DNA of 18,198 bases from the NCBI GenBank assembly GCA_943373175.1, contig CALSBM010000067.1, forward strand, positions 1 to 18,198, given 5' to 3'. Made by a program: the position numbers and the translations under genes. Positions 8,293 to 14,927 of the stretch are shown piece by piece. Below the pieces are notes generated by a model. That model worked only from the letters and a program-made list of their open reading frames with translations. It was not told where the DNA came from and did no database searches. The DNA comes from JAIXUI01 sp943373175. GTDB lineage: Bacteria > Bacteroidota > Bacteroidia > UBA7662 > JAIXUI01. Each line of letters begins with the position of its first letter. Position 1 is the first letter of the stretch.

Positions 8293-9344
8293 ACTTCAGT
8301 ATCACCACATTTGGCGAAAGCCATGGGCCAGTCATTGGCGTGGTGGTTGACGGCTGTCCCGGGAATTTGGATTGGGATGAAGCGCTAATTGATACCCTGA
8401 TGGCCAGGCGCCGACCGGGGCAGTCGGTTTACAGTACCGCCCGCCAAGAAACTGATCAGGTAGAGCTATTGTCGGGAGTGTTTGAAGGGAAAACTACCGG
8501 TGCGCCTATTGCGATGCTAATTCGGAACTCAGATGCTCGATCTGGCGATTACGAAGCATTGAAGCAGTTGTATCGTCCTTCACATGCCGATTTCACTTGG
8601 GAACAGCGTTACGGCCACCGCGATTACCGGGGAAGTGGACGAAGTTCAGCTCGCGAAACTGCTGCGCGGGTGGCAGGTGGAGCGGTTGCCATGATGTGGC
8701 TCAGGAATCAGAATATTAGCATTAAAGCAATGGTTAGCGGAATTGGGACGATTGATTTGCCTGGCGATCCGAGCCAGTTTGACCCTGACGCAGCGTTGCT
8801 AAGTCCAATTTATTGTCCGGATGTTGCTACTTCCAAACAGATAGAAGCAGACATTTTAGCAGCTAAAGAGGCGGGCGATTCGTTAGGTGGACGCATTTTT
8901 TGCCGGATTGATGGTTTGCCTTCCGGTATTGGAAATCCGGTTTTTGATAAACTTGAGGCGCGACTTGCTCAGGCTATGCTAAGCATTAATGCGTGCAAAG
9001 GATTTGAATCGGGAAGTGGATTTGCTGGAAGTTACGAACGCGGCAGTATTCATAACGATGCCTTTTATCGGGATGAAGATGGTGCCATCCGAACGAAAAC
9101 CAACCGCAGTGGGGGCATTCAGGGCGGAATTAGCAATGGAATGCCAGTGACTTTCCGGGTGGCATTTAAACCTACGGCGACCATTCAGCATGAACAGCAA
9201 ACCGTGAATCGCGAAGGCCAGGAGGTTGTGTTAAGTGTAAGTGGCCGCCATGATCCTTGCGTAGTTCCTCGGGCGGTCGTTATCGTGGAAGCCATGGCCG
9301 CTCTGGTAGTAGCTGATTTGCTGAAGGACGTAAAGAGGTTGTAA
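8268..9344 (+). CDS. aroC: AroC, chorismate synthase
   Basis: A 358-residue FMN-dependent enzyme for the last step, EPSP to chorismate. It has all family blocks: NTFGVNFSITTFGESHG at the start with His19, RRRPGQ, the second catalytic His106 in RPSHADFTWE, RYGHRDYRGSGRSSARETAARVAGG, TNRSGGIQGGISNG, and SGRHDPCVVPRAV. I chose ATG 8268 rather than the in-frame GTG 8259 because the family nearly always begins just before the NTFG block. The first 25 bases lie inside the end of aroA, so expression is probably coupled to it. It is the last shikimate gene of the operon. aroD/aroQ, aroE and aroK are not in this window. Confidence 0.96.
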   Translation: MAGNTFGVNFSITTFGESHGPVIGVVVDGCPGNLDWDEALIDTLMARRRPGQSVYSTARQETDQVELLSGVFEGKTTGAPIAMLIRNSDARSGDYEALKQLYRPSHADFTWEQRYGHRDYRGSGRSSARETAARVAGGAVAMMWLRNQNISIKAMVSGIGTIDLPGDPSQFDPDAALLSPIYCPDVATSKQIEADILAAKEAGDSLGGRIFCRIDGLPSGIGNPVFDKLEARLAQAMLSINACKGFESGSGFAGSYERGSIHNDAFYRDEDGAIRTKTNRSGGIQGGISNGMPVTFRVAFKPTATIQHEQQTVNREGQEVVLSVSGRHDPCVVPRAVVIVEAMAALVVADLLKDVKRL

Positions 9345-9363
9345 TTAGTCAAGAGGTATATTG

Positions 9364-10482
9364 ATGGATTTGGGAAGGTTCAGCCGTGTTTCTGTTGTAG
9401 TTCTTACAAGAGTCATTTTGATGATCCTTTTGGCGTCTTGGCTACCTGGCTGTGATAAAGCCGACAGCAGTAATCAACTAAACCACAACCATCATTTCAT
9501 TAAAGCAATTGATTTATCTTCATATCCTGAAATATCCCAAAGTAATTCACCGTATTTTGATAGTGAAGGCAATGCTATTGATTTAATTGATTTTGTAAAA
9601 GCAAATCATGTAAATACGATTCGATTACGATTATGGGTTAATCCTTCTACACCGAATTCCGGATTAGACGAGGTTGCAGTATTTTCCGAACGTCTTCATG
9701 CTAAAGGATTCAAGATTTGGCTAAGTCTCCATTATTCTGATCATTGGGCTGACCCGGCCAGCCAGCAAACGCCGGGTATATGGCAAACAGCTTCTTTTAA
9801 GTCATTAAAAGACAGTGTCTTCAACTATACGCGAAATGTGATGAATAGAATTAATCCGGAATACATTCAAATTGGCAATGAAATTAATTCCGGTATTCTT
9901 CATCCATTTGGTAATATTGTTAATAATGAATTACAATTTTATGAATTACTTAAAGAAGGAATTCGTGCAGTAAGAGTAAGTAGCAATTCTACCAAAATAA
10001 TTCTTCATTATGCAGGATTTAAAAATGCAGAGTTCTTTTTTGAGCAATTAAATTCGCTCGATTATGATATTATTGGGTTATCGTTTTATCCATTCTGGCA
10101 TGGTAAATCAATGCAGGAATTAGAACAAGCGTTAAAATCGCTTGCAGAAACTCAACAGAAGCCAATTCTTATAGCTGAAACGGCGTATCCGTTTACCCTT
10201 CAATGGAGTGATTTAACACATAATGTTGTGGGGCTTGATAGTCAATTAATTGTTCCTGACTTTCCTGCTTCTGAGGTTGGACAGAAAGAATTTCTCAACC
10301 GGATTAAAAGCATTGTCAAGAATATTCCTGGAAATAGAGGTGCTGGATTTTGTTATTGGGGTGCTGAGTTAATAGCCTGGAAAGGAACACAGTCGTCAAC
10401 AGGGTCATCTTGGGAAAATCAAGCATTATTTGATTTCAATCAAAAGGCTCTACCAGCCTGGAATGCATTTGCCGATTTCTAA
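9364..10482 (+). CDS. GH53 arabinogalactan endo-beta-1,4-galactanase, lipoprotein
   Basis: A 372-residue predicted cell-envelope lipoprotein: a long hydrophobic N terminus ends in the lipobox WLPGC with Cys30. The mature part is a glycoside hydrolase family 53 (beta/alpha)8 domain that cleaves internal beta-1,4-galactan links. Signatures: TIRLRLWVNP, LHYSDHWADPASQQTPGIW, the acid/base Glu173 in IGNEINSG and the nucleophile Glu272 in IAETAYPF. The start is ATG 9364 (an in-frame TTG precedes it at 9361), with a purine-rich AGAGG 8 bases upstream. It lies only 19 bases after aroC, so read-through is likely. The coding sequence is visibly more A+T-rich than the aro genes. No SusC/SusD-like genes are adjacent, unlike a typical polysaccharide utilisation locus. 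Confidence 0.9.
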   Translation: MDLGRFSRVSVVVLTRVILMILLASWLPGCDKADSSNQLNHNHHFIKAIDLSSYPEISQSNSPYFDSEGNAIDLIDFVKANHVNTIRLRLWVNPSTPNSGLDEVAVFSERLHAKGFKIWLSLHYSDHWADPASQQTPGIWQTASFKSLKDSVFNYTRNVMNRINPEYIQIGNEINSGILHPFGNIVNNELQFYELLKEGIRAVRVSSNSTKIILHYAGFKNAEFFFEQLNSLDYDIIGLSFYPFWHGKSMQELEQALKSLAETQQKPILIAETAYPFTLQWSDLTHNVVGLDSQLIVPDFPASEVGQKEFLNRIKSIVKNIPGNRGAGFCYWGAELIAWKGTQSSTGSSWENQALFDFNQKALPAWNAFADF

Positions 10483-10530
10483 TTAAAAAAATGAATATCC
10501 ACAATCGTAAAAGCCCTTTAGATTGGCAAG

Positions 10531-10573
10531 TTTCCCGCAGATTTACGCAAATCAGCTTATGAATCAGCGGAAA
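10531..10573. repeat. Imperfect inverted repeat in the galactanase-pckA gap
   Basis: The left arm TTTCCCGCAGATT (10531-10543) and right arm AATCAGCGGAAA (10562-10573) pair with one mismatch and one extra base around an 18-base loop that itself contains another AATCAGC. There is no T-run, so it is not a good terminator. The remainder of the gap, up to the pckA terminator at 10641, shows no convincing gene. Confidence 0.4.
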
Positions 10574-10640
10574 AAGTGCCATGAAAAAAAAGCTCGGAAC
10601 GTTGCCATTGAATAGCTTTTTACGATAGTGCATATTCGTT

Positions 10641-10672
10641 TAAAAATAAAAAAGCCGCCATTGCTGGCGGCT
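10641..10672 (-). terminator. Intrinsic terminator of pckA
   Basis: A perfect 7-bp stem AGCCGCC/GGCGGCT (10653-10659 with 10666-10672) has a 6-base loop. Read on the - strand it is followed by TTTTTTATTTTTA. It lies 25 bases past the pckA stop, the right place and orientation for a rho-independent terminator. Confidence 0.88.
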
Positions 10673-10697
10673 CTCGTATTGAAATCGTTGAAACAAG

Positions 10698-12311
10698 TTA
10701 CTTCACTAATACTTGAGGAGCAGCAGCGAGAATTTCTTCATTAGCTTGATTGGCAAACTGTTCGAAATTCTTCACATACTTCTGAGCCAATTCATTCGCT
10801 TTGTTGTCGTAAGCGTCTTTGTCTGCCCATGTGTTGCGTGGGTTAAGGATTTCCGCAGGAACATTTTCGCAACTGGTTGGCATAGCGAAGCCGAATACCG
10901 GATGGTTTTCAAAGTCAACGTTTGCTAATTTTCCTTCGAGGGCTGCGGTAATCATCGCACGAGTGTACTTCAAGCTCATTCGGCTACCGATTCCATAAGG
11001 TCCGCCGGACCAGCCGGTGTTTACCAACCACACGTTCACCTTGTGTTTGTTCATTTTATCGCCCAACAGTTCCGCGTATTTAGTAGGGTGTAACGGGAGG
11101 AATGCTTTGCCGAAACAAGCGGAGAATGTAGCCTGTGGTTCTTTTACTCCTACTTCTGTACCTGCCACTTTAGCTGTGTAACCAGAGATGAACTGGTACA
11201 TGGCTTGTCCAGGGGTCAAACGCGAGATTGGAGGAAGCACTCCGAAGGCATCTGCAGTAAGGAAGAAGATGTTTTTAGGATGTCCAGCGCTTGAGGGTTG
11301 TACCGCGTTGGAGATATGATCGATAGGATACGAAACGCGGGTGTTTTCAGTTTTGCTGATGTCAGTATAATCCGGCGCGCTAGTTCCATCTTGGTAAATG
11401 ATGTTTTCGAGAATTGCACCGAACTTAATAGCGTTAAAGATTTCCGGTTCTTTTTCAGCACTGAGGTCAACGCACTTGGCATAACAGCCACCTTCGAAGT
11501 TGAACACGCCATTGTCGCTCCAACCGTGCTCGTCGTCACCGATTAACCCACGGTTAGGATCGGCAGACAAGGTGGTTTTGCCGGTTCCGGAAAGTCCGAA
11601 AAAGATTGCGACATCTTCCTCTTTACCCACATTAGCCGAGCAGTGCATAGAAAGCACTTTTTCGTTGTGAGGAAGCAGAAAGTTGAGTACACCGAAGATT
11701 GATTTTTTGATTTCACCCGTATAACCAGTTCCACCAATCAAAACGCAGCGTTTGGTAAAGTTGATGATGGCGAAGTTGTGTTGACGGGTTTTATCTACCG
11801 CTGCTTCTGCTTTGAAACCAGGAGCCGCGATGATGGTCCAATCGGGATTAGTTGTATGGAGAATTTCCTCTGTAGAAGGACGCAAGAATAGATTGTTCGC
11901 AAACATATTAGCAAAGGCGTATTCTGTAACTACGCGGATGTTGAGGCGATACTGAGGGTCGGCGCAAGCATAGCTGTCGCGAACATATACGTTTTTCCCT
12001 GCGAGGTAGTTTGTAACCTTAGCATAAAGTGCGTCAAAGTCTTGTGGCGCAAAGCGGATGTTGATATCTCCCCACCATACAGCGTTTTCGGTGAGGTCAT
12101 CGGCAACGAGGAAGCGGTCTTTGGGTGAACGACCTTTAAACTCTCCGGTATCAACAGAGAGTGCGCCTTTATCGCTTAGGTCACCTTCTCCGTTTTTTAT
12201 AGACTCTACTACCAATTGGGCAGGAGTGAGGTTCCAGTAAGCGGTCGCTACTTGCCCAAGTCCGAGGTTATCTAGCGAAGCGTTGGCTGCCTTCAGTCCG
12301 ATTTCTTTCAT
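10698..12311 (-). CDS. pckA: PckA, ATP-dependent phosphoenolpyruvate carboxykinase
   Basis: A 537-residue cytoplasmic enzyme of the ATP-dependent class. It converts oxaloacetate and ATP to PEP, CO2 and ADP, the entry step of gluconeogenesis, and can run in reverse as a CO2-fixing step. Visible motifs: substrate-binding GRSPKDRF at 60-67, the P-loop GLSGTGKTT at 239-247 and the metal-binding LIGDDEHGWSD at 256-266; the C-terminal lid region with NTGWSGGPYG is intact. Length is normal for the family. The ATG at 12311 is the first in frame and sits about 28 bases after a Bacteroidota-type -7 box. It is a single-gene unit, convergent with the galactanase, with its own terminator. Confidence 0.97.
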   Translation of the reverse strand: MKEIGLKAANASLDNLGLGQVATAYWNLTPAQLVVESIKNGEGDLSDKGALSVDTGEFKGRSPKDRFLVADDLTENAVWWGDINIRFAPQDFDALYAKVTNYLAGKNVYVRDSYACADPQYRLNIRVVTEYAFANMFANNLFLRPSTEEILHTTNPDWTIIAAPGFKAEAAVDKTRQHNFAIINFTKRCVLIGGTGYTGEIKKSIFGVLNFLLPHNEKVLSMHCSANVGKEEDVAIFFGLSGTGKTTLSADPNRGLIGDDEHGWSDNGVFNFEGGCYAKCVDLSAEKEPEIFNAIKFGAILENIIYQDGTSAPDYTDISKTENTRVSYPIDHISNAVQPSSAGHPKNIFFLTADAFGVLPPISRLTPGQAMYQFISGYTAKVAGTEVGVKEPQATFSACFGKAFLPLHPTKYAELLGDKMNKHKVNVWLVNTGWSGGPYGIGSRMSLKYTRAMITAALEGKLANVDFENHPVFGFAMPTSCENVPAEILNPRNTWADKDAYDNKANELAQKYVKNFEQFANQANEEILAAAPQVLVK

Positions 12312-12338
12312 GATTTGATTGCGTTACAGGTTAAGCCG

Positions 12339-12346
12339 CGAAGGTA
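12339..12346 (-). promoter_or_regulatory. Candidate -7 box of pckA
   Basis: Read on the - strand the bases are TACCTTCG, one base off the Bacteroidota TAnnTTTG consensus, 27 bases before the pckA ATG. No clear TTG is seen at the -33 position, which would fit a promoter that depends on an activator. Confidence 0.45.
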
Positions 12347-12375
12347 AGAATTTCAGCGTTATGGCTTGATATAGT

Positions 12376-12398
12376 GGATATTATTGTCTAAATAATCC
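12376..12398. promoter_or_regulatory. Palindrome upstream of the pckA promoter, possible operator
   Basis: GGATaTTATT and AAATAATCC form an inverted repeat (GGAT-TATT/AATA-ATCC with one extra base in each arm) around gtct. It is centred about 45 bases upstream of the candidate -7 box, where an activator would bind. There is no T-run, so it is not a terminator for the gene at 12472. Confidence 0.35.
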
Positions 12399-12471
12399 GA
12401 TTCAATGATTGGCAGATGTTTAGAGTGAAATGTGGGATTTTAGCCTTGAGAAGCAGTTATTTTGCTTTAGG

Positions 12472-12927
12472 TTACTTTCTATGACTGCTTTTCTTTGCAA
12501 TTTTTTTCAACACGAGTAGAATTCCGAGACTATCCTTGACCGGAATAGCCGCCGGCCTTACTGATTTATTTCCCGGTCCGAAGTAGAGGCGAAGGAGTCC
12601 ATTGAGTTCTAAGCGGTACAATCCACGCATTCTCAAAAACTCATTCGACTGGTATTTGAAGACGACATCGAGCGGTTGATCGTACCCCAGTCGTTTTTCG
12701 GGAATCTCCCAAAAAGGGAAATAGCCTCTATCAATCATAGCACGAAACAAGTCTGAACGCCTTACACCAGAAGGCGAGTGGAACTCAATGCGTTGATCAG
12801 GCCGAAAGCTGACTTCATCCTTAGTAGCGGTACTTCCGAGCATTTGCCAGTCACCAACTAATCCCTGAGCCATAGCCGAGGCAACAAACCCCATCCACAA
12901 TCCGAATACTAAAAGCCAAATCCGCAT
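12472..12927 (-). CDS. Hypothetical small secreted protein
   Basis: I do not recognise a family. The frame is open back to an ATG at 13014, but the start at 12927 is preferred because it gives a clean Sec signal peptide (MRIWLLVFGLWMGFVASAMA, cleaved before QG). The product is 151 residues. The mature protein opens with GLVGDWQMLGS, which resembles the first strand of lipocalin-like 'GxW' secreted domains, but this is only a hint. The rest is rich in aromatic and basic residues and ends in a Lys/Arg-rich tail (KKIAKKSSHRK). It probably acts in the periplasm or envelope. It stands alone between pckA and the aquaporin gene, all on the - strand. Confidence 0.62.
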   Translation of the reverse strand: MRIWLLVFGLWMGFVASAMAQGLVGDWQMLGSTATKDEVSFRPDQRIEFHSPSGVRRSDLFRAMIDRGYFPFWEIPEKRLGYDQPLDVVFKYQSNEFLRMRGLYRLELNGLLRLYFGPGNKSVRPAAIPVKDSLGILLVLKKIAKKSSHRK

Positions 12928-13061
12928 CGCACGAATGTCGCAATGCCTGAGCAGTTTAAGAAGGAGGAAAAGAGGGAAAAATCGGATGGTTATTCCGGAG
13001 TATTTTGTCCCCACTTAGCACTTTCCACTCTCCACGAACCGCTTCTTAAGCACTTACAGGG

Positions 13062-13155
13062 AATCCCTCCCTCTCGTCTTCACCCTCAACATTAGACGGC
13101 AGGCAACACCGCAGAACGCAAAAGCCCCCAGCGAGATAATCGATTGGAGGCTTTT
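13062..13155 (-). repeat. Terminator-linked intergenic element, copy A
   Basis: The ~94-base stretch between the aquaporin and the small secreted protein gene has a diverged relative at 15888-15980. Read on the - strand, both run hairpin, GGCTTTT, CGTT, TGTTG, TGCC, TCTA, TTGA, CGAG, GGG, ATT, with short indels between these shared blocks. Both lie just downstream of a - strand gene. Confidence 0.4.
13120..13155 (-). terminator. Intrinsic terminator after the aquaporin gene
   Basis: AAAAGCCCCCA (13120-13130) pairs with TGGAGGCTTTT (13145-13155), with one G-U pair in the - strand RNA and a small inner CGA/TCG stem. On the - strand it ends in GGGGGCTTTT, 45 bases past the aquaporin stop. The + strand reading also ends in TTTTATT, so it could work both ways. 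Confidence 0.6.
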
Positions 13156-13199
13156 ATTGAGTAGCTTTCGCCAACTAAAAAGAACATTATTGGTAGGTT

Positions 13200-13877
13200 T
13201 TATTCAGATTTAAAATATTTATACACCAAACCTGCTATTGCTGCACCGGCAATTGGAATTAAAATGAATAGCCAAAGTTGAGAAAGTGCCCAGCCACCAA
13301 CAAAAACTGCTTGGCTGATACTTCTTGCAGGGTTCACAGAAGTATTTGTAACTGGAATACTAATTAAATGGATAAGTGTTAATGCAAGTCCAATTGCAAG
13401 TCCGGCAAATCCCTTTGGAGCTTTCTCGTCTGTTGCTCCTAAAATTACTAGCAGAAACATAAACGTCATTACAAACTCGGTAATTAAAGCAGCAAGCATG
13501 TTATATTTTCCTGGGGAATGTTCTCCATATCCATTAGCTGCGAAGTCTCCAATTAAACTTCCGTTTCCAGTAACGATGAGGTAAAGGACAAAGGCTGCCG
13601 CTAATCCTCCGGCAATTTGTGAGACAATGTAAGGTAAAATTTCTTTAGAACTAATTCTACCTCCCATCCATAATCCAATAGTTACGGCTGGGTTTAAATG
13701 TGCACCAGAAACGTGTCCAAATGAATACGCAATTGTCAAAACGGTTAACCCGAAAGCAAGTGAAACACCAAGAAGACCGATGCCTACGTTTGGAAAACCA
13801 GCGGAAAGCATTGCGCTTCCGCAACCACCTAATACGAGCCAAAATGTCCCGATAAATTCTGCTAAACTCTTTTTCAT
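13200..13877 (-). CDS. aqpZ: AqpZ-type aquaporin (MIP family water channel)
   Basis: A 225-residue inner-membrane channel with six hydrophobic segments and the two half-helix motifs, HLNPAVTIGLW (NPA 62-64) and VTNTSVNPARS (NPA 182-184). The selectivity-filter positions match Escherichia coli AqpZ: Phe42, His170, Thr179 and Arg185, which is the water-specific pattern rather than a glycerol facilitator. The block from LTLIHLISIPVTNTS to the second NPA is nearly the same as in proteobacterial AqpZ. The frame is open to an ATG at 13955, but the start at 13877 (MKKSLAEFIGTFWLV) fits the family N terminus. It is a single gene with a terminator downstream. The sequence is more A+T-rich than the left half of the window. 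Confidence 0.94.
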   Translation of the reverse strand: MKKSLAEFIGTFWLVLGGCGSAMLSAGFPNVGIGLLGVSLAFGLTVLTIAYSFGHVSGAHLNPAVTIGLWMGGRISSKEILPYIVSQIAGGLAAAFVLYLIVTGNGSLIGDFAANGYGEHSPGKYNMLAALITEFVMTFMFLLVILGATDEKAPKGFAGLAIGLALTLIHLISIPVTNTSVNPARSISQAVFVGGWALSQLWLFILIPIAGAAIAGLVYKYFKSE

Positions 13878-14050
13878 TCTTATCATTATTAAAATTTTCC
13901 TACTCATTTGGCTTTTCGGTATCGCCCCGTTTTTTGAGTGGTAACTGGTCTCCACATTTGAGTCACCGAATTAAGAATTTGTCAAACAGTCAAGAACTAT
14001 TTAATATTTTGATAGATTGAATGTCTGTTTGCTGTGTCATTTGGACTATG

Positions 14051-14564
14051 TTTAATTTGCCTAATACCTCATTCTGTGAAAGAAAAAATTTTGGCCGTTT
14101 TCAAGGCTCTACTTCGCTTAATCAGTCCATTTGAGTTTAGCATATTCTAAACGTTTAGTTTTAGGTGATGAATATTGGCGGCTTCATTTAGTCTTAGAGT
14201 CGCACGTAGGGCGTTGGAAATACCCAAGCCTGAGTAGTTCGTTTTCCAGGTCTTGAGGATTGCCAGTAGTTTTTCACTTTCGATTATGCCGAGTATTCGG
14301 TTGTTATGATTAATGGCCTTAGTCACCTCAGAGACGAAATCGACAACTTTATGAAGCAACAGCGAATCAAGAGAGGCATCAGTAAAGCGGATAGGATTAC
14401 CCTTTTCTATGAGCTCTTCCAGCGAAGTATATCGAGTTTGAAACCTGTCATTCGCCGCCAAAAAAGCCATAATTCTGCTGTTTTACTTGATTACAATATA
14501 CGGTCATTCTGCGTTATATAAAAGTTATTTAAGGCTTCGGAAAGAAAAATATAGCGGTAGTTTT
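14051..14564. repeat. ~0.52 kb direct repeat, copy 1
   Basis: This copy runs from TTTAATTTGC to GGTAGTTTT and matches 15313-15834 in the same orientation at about 85% identity by my hand count over the ORF part. The best-kept blocks are a ~47-base stretch just upstream of and into the - strand ORF start (near 14465-14513) and a fully identical stretch of about 50 bases near 14265-14312. I see no terminal inverted repeats or target duplications. The 90 bases left of it (13956-14050) are A+T-rich leader sequence of the aquaporin gene. Confidence 0.8.
14147..14470 (-). CDS. Hypothetical 107-residue ORF in repeat copy 1 (doubtful as a protein)
   Basis: I recognise no family. The product would be a soluble, mixed alpha/beta-looking protein beginning MAFLAANDRFQTR, with a central block ending NHNNRILGIIESEKLL. 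The same frame in repeat copy 2 aligns over 107 codons without gaps at about 73% amino-acid identity, although the DNA is about 85% identical. By hand I counted about 29 codons that change the residue and about 11 silent ones, so there is no sign of selection for this protein. A TAG at 14147-14149 ends it where copy 2 has AAG, and the following codons remain similar in both copies, so this copy may also be truncated. A TATATTGT box ~22 bases upstream could be a promoter. Confidence 0.35.
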   Translation of the reverse strand: MAFLAANDRFQTRYTSLEELIEKGNPIRFTDASLDSLLLHKVVDFVSEVTKAINHNNRILGIIESEKLLAILKTWKTNYSGLGISNALRATLRLNEAANIHHLKLNV

Positions 14565-14570
14565 TTCGCA

Positions 14571-14703
14571 GCCTCACGGTTTGCAGCCTCGCGATGGGCG
14601 GGTTTTTCACCACAAAATTGAAGTGAATAATTGAACGTTCAGCTAGCAAAAAACTATGTGAAGAGCAAGAAACCCCACCTATTGCTAATCTGCTGTGTTT
14701 GAC
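14571..14703. repeat. Imperfect inverted repeat with attC-like architecture
   Basis: The left arm GCGATGGGCGGGTTTT (14591-14606) pairs with AAACCCCACCTATTGC (14670-14685): 16 positions with two G-U pairs and two mismatches. Outside an unpaired spacer, GCAG (14583-14586) pairs with CTGC (14690-14693). Inside, TTCAC (14606-14610) can alternatively pair with GTGAA (14658-14662). The outer edges GCCTCAC (14571-14577) and GTTTGAC (14697-14703) are each one base off the integron core consensus RYYYAAC and GTTRRRY. There is no T-run, so it is not an obvious terminator. The attC reading is inference; the inverted repeat itself is seen. Confidence 0.5.
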
Positions 14704-14710
14704 CTATAGA

Positions 14711-14745
14711 AAAAAATAAAGGGAGGGGAGAAGGCCTCTCCCTTT
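14711..14745 (-). terminator. Intrinsic terminator downstream of the small secreted protein gene
   Basis: AAAGGGAGGGG (14718-14728) pairs with CCTCTCCCTTT (14735-14745) to give an 11-bp stem with one wobble and a 6-base loop. On the - strand it is followed by ATTTTTTTC. It lies about 180 bases after the stop at 14928. Confidence 0.75.
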
Positions 14746-14809
14746 GATTAGGGACAGTTAAAATAATCAATTCACTCGAAGGTGCTGGATTGGAAAACTT
14801 ATTTCTAAA

Positions 14810-14843
14810 GATTGATGCGAGGTGAGAGTTTCAAGCACGATTC
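14810..14843 (+). ncRNA. Eroded group II intron domain V (intron 3' end remnant)
   Basis: The stretch is exactly 34 bases with the domain V plan. The lower helix GATTGATGC/GCACGATTC is 9 positions, 6 of them still paired. A two-base bulge AA sits at 14833-14834. The upper helix GAGGT/GTTTC is closed by a GNRA loop GAGA (14824-14827). The conserved catalytic triad AGC at positions 2-4 is now ATT, so the RNA should be inactive. The next bases (14844-14885), with CGGGATGAAGTTCCCC and GGGTTACTCGA, look like a domain VI end. No reverse-transcriptase frame is present, so only the 3' tail remains. Confidence 0.5.
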
Positions 14844-14927
14844 TGTAAGAACGTCGGGATGAAGTTCCCCTGGGTTACTCGAATAGTAGTTTGCATCTCA
14901 TTTGTATTTCCTAATTTTTGTATCATT

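Noticed and set aside
10584..10621. AAAAAGCT ... AGCTTTTT as a + strand terminator for the galactanase gene
   Set aside because: The stem is nearly all A-T with a 19-base loop, so it would be weak; I do not claim it.
10436..10633. 65-residue - strand frame across the end of the galactanase gene
   Set aside because: It overlaps a well-supported gene on the other strand, lies beyond the pckA terminator, and is built partly from the inverted repeat; no signal or family features.
12928..13014. Longer start (13014) for the small secreted protein
   Set aside because: The extra 29 residues place a second hydrophobic stretch before a complete signal peptide, so the internal ATG at 12927 is the better start.
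13983..14031. CAAACAG ... CTGTTTG inverted repeat upstream of the aquaporin gene
   Set aside because: Only 7 bases per arm with a 35-base loop in A+T-rich DNA; too weak for an operator claim.
13956..14050. TTGAC 17 bases before TAATTCGG as the aquaporin promoter
   Set aside because: Spacing is right but the -7 element has two mismatches to TAnnTTTG; not convincing.
14306..14521. + strand 71-residue frame in repeat copy 1 (partner at 15573-15788)
   Set aside because: It is present in both copies but diverges at about 31% of residues while the DNA is ~85% identical, has no recognisable family, and is most simply a by-product of the repeat.
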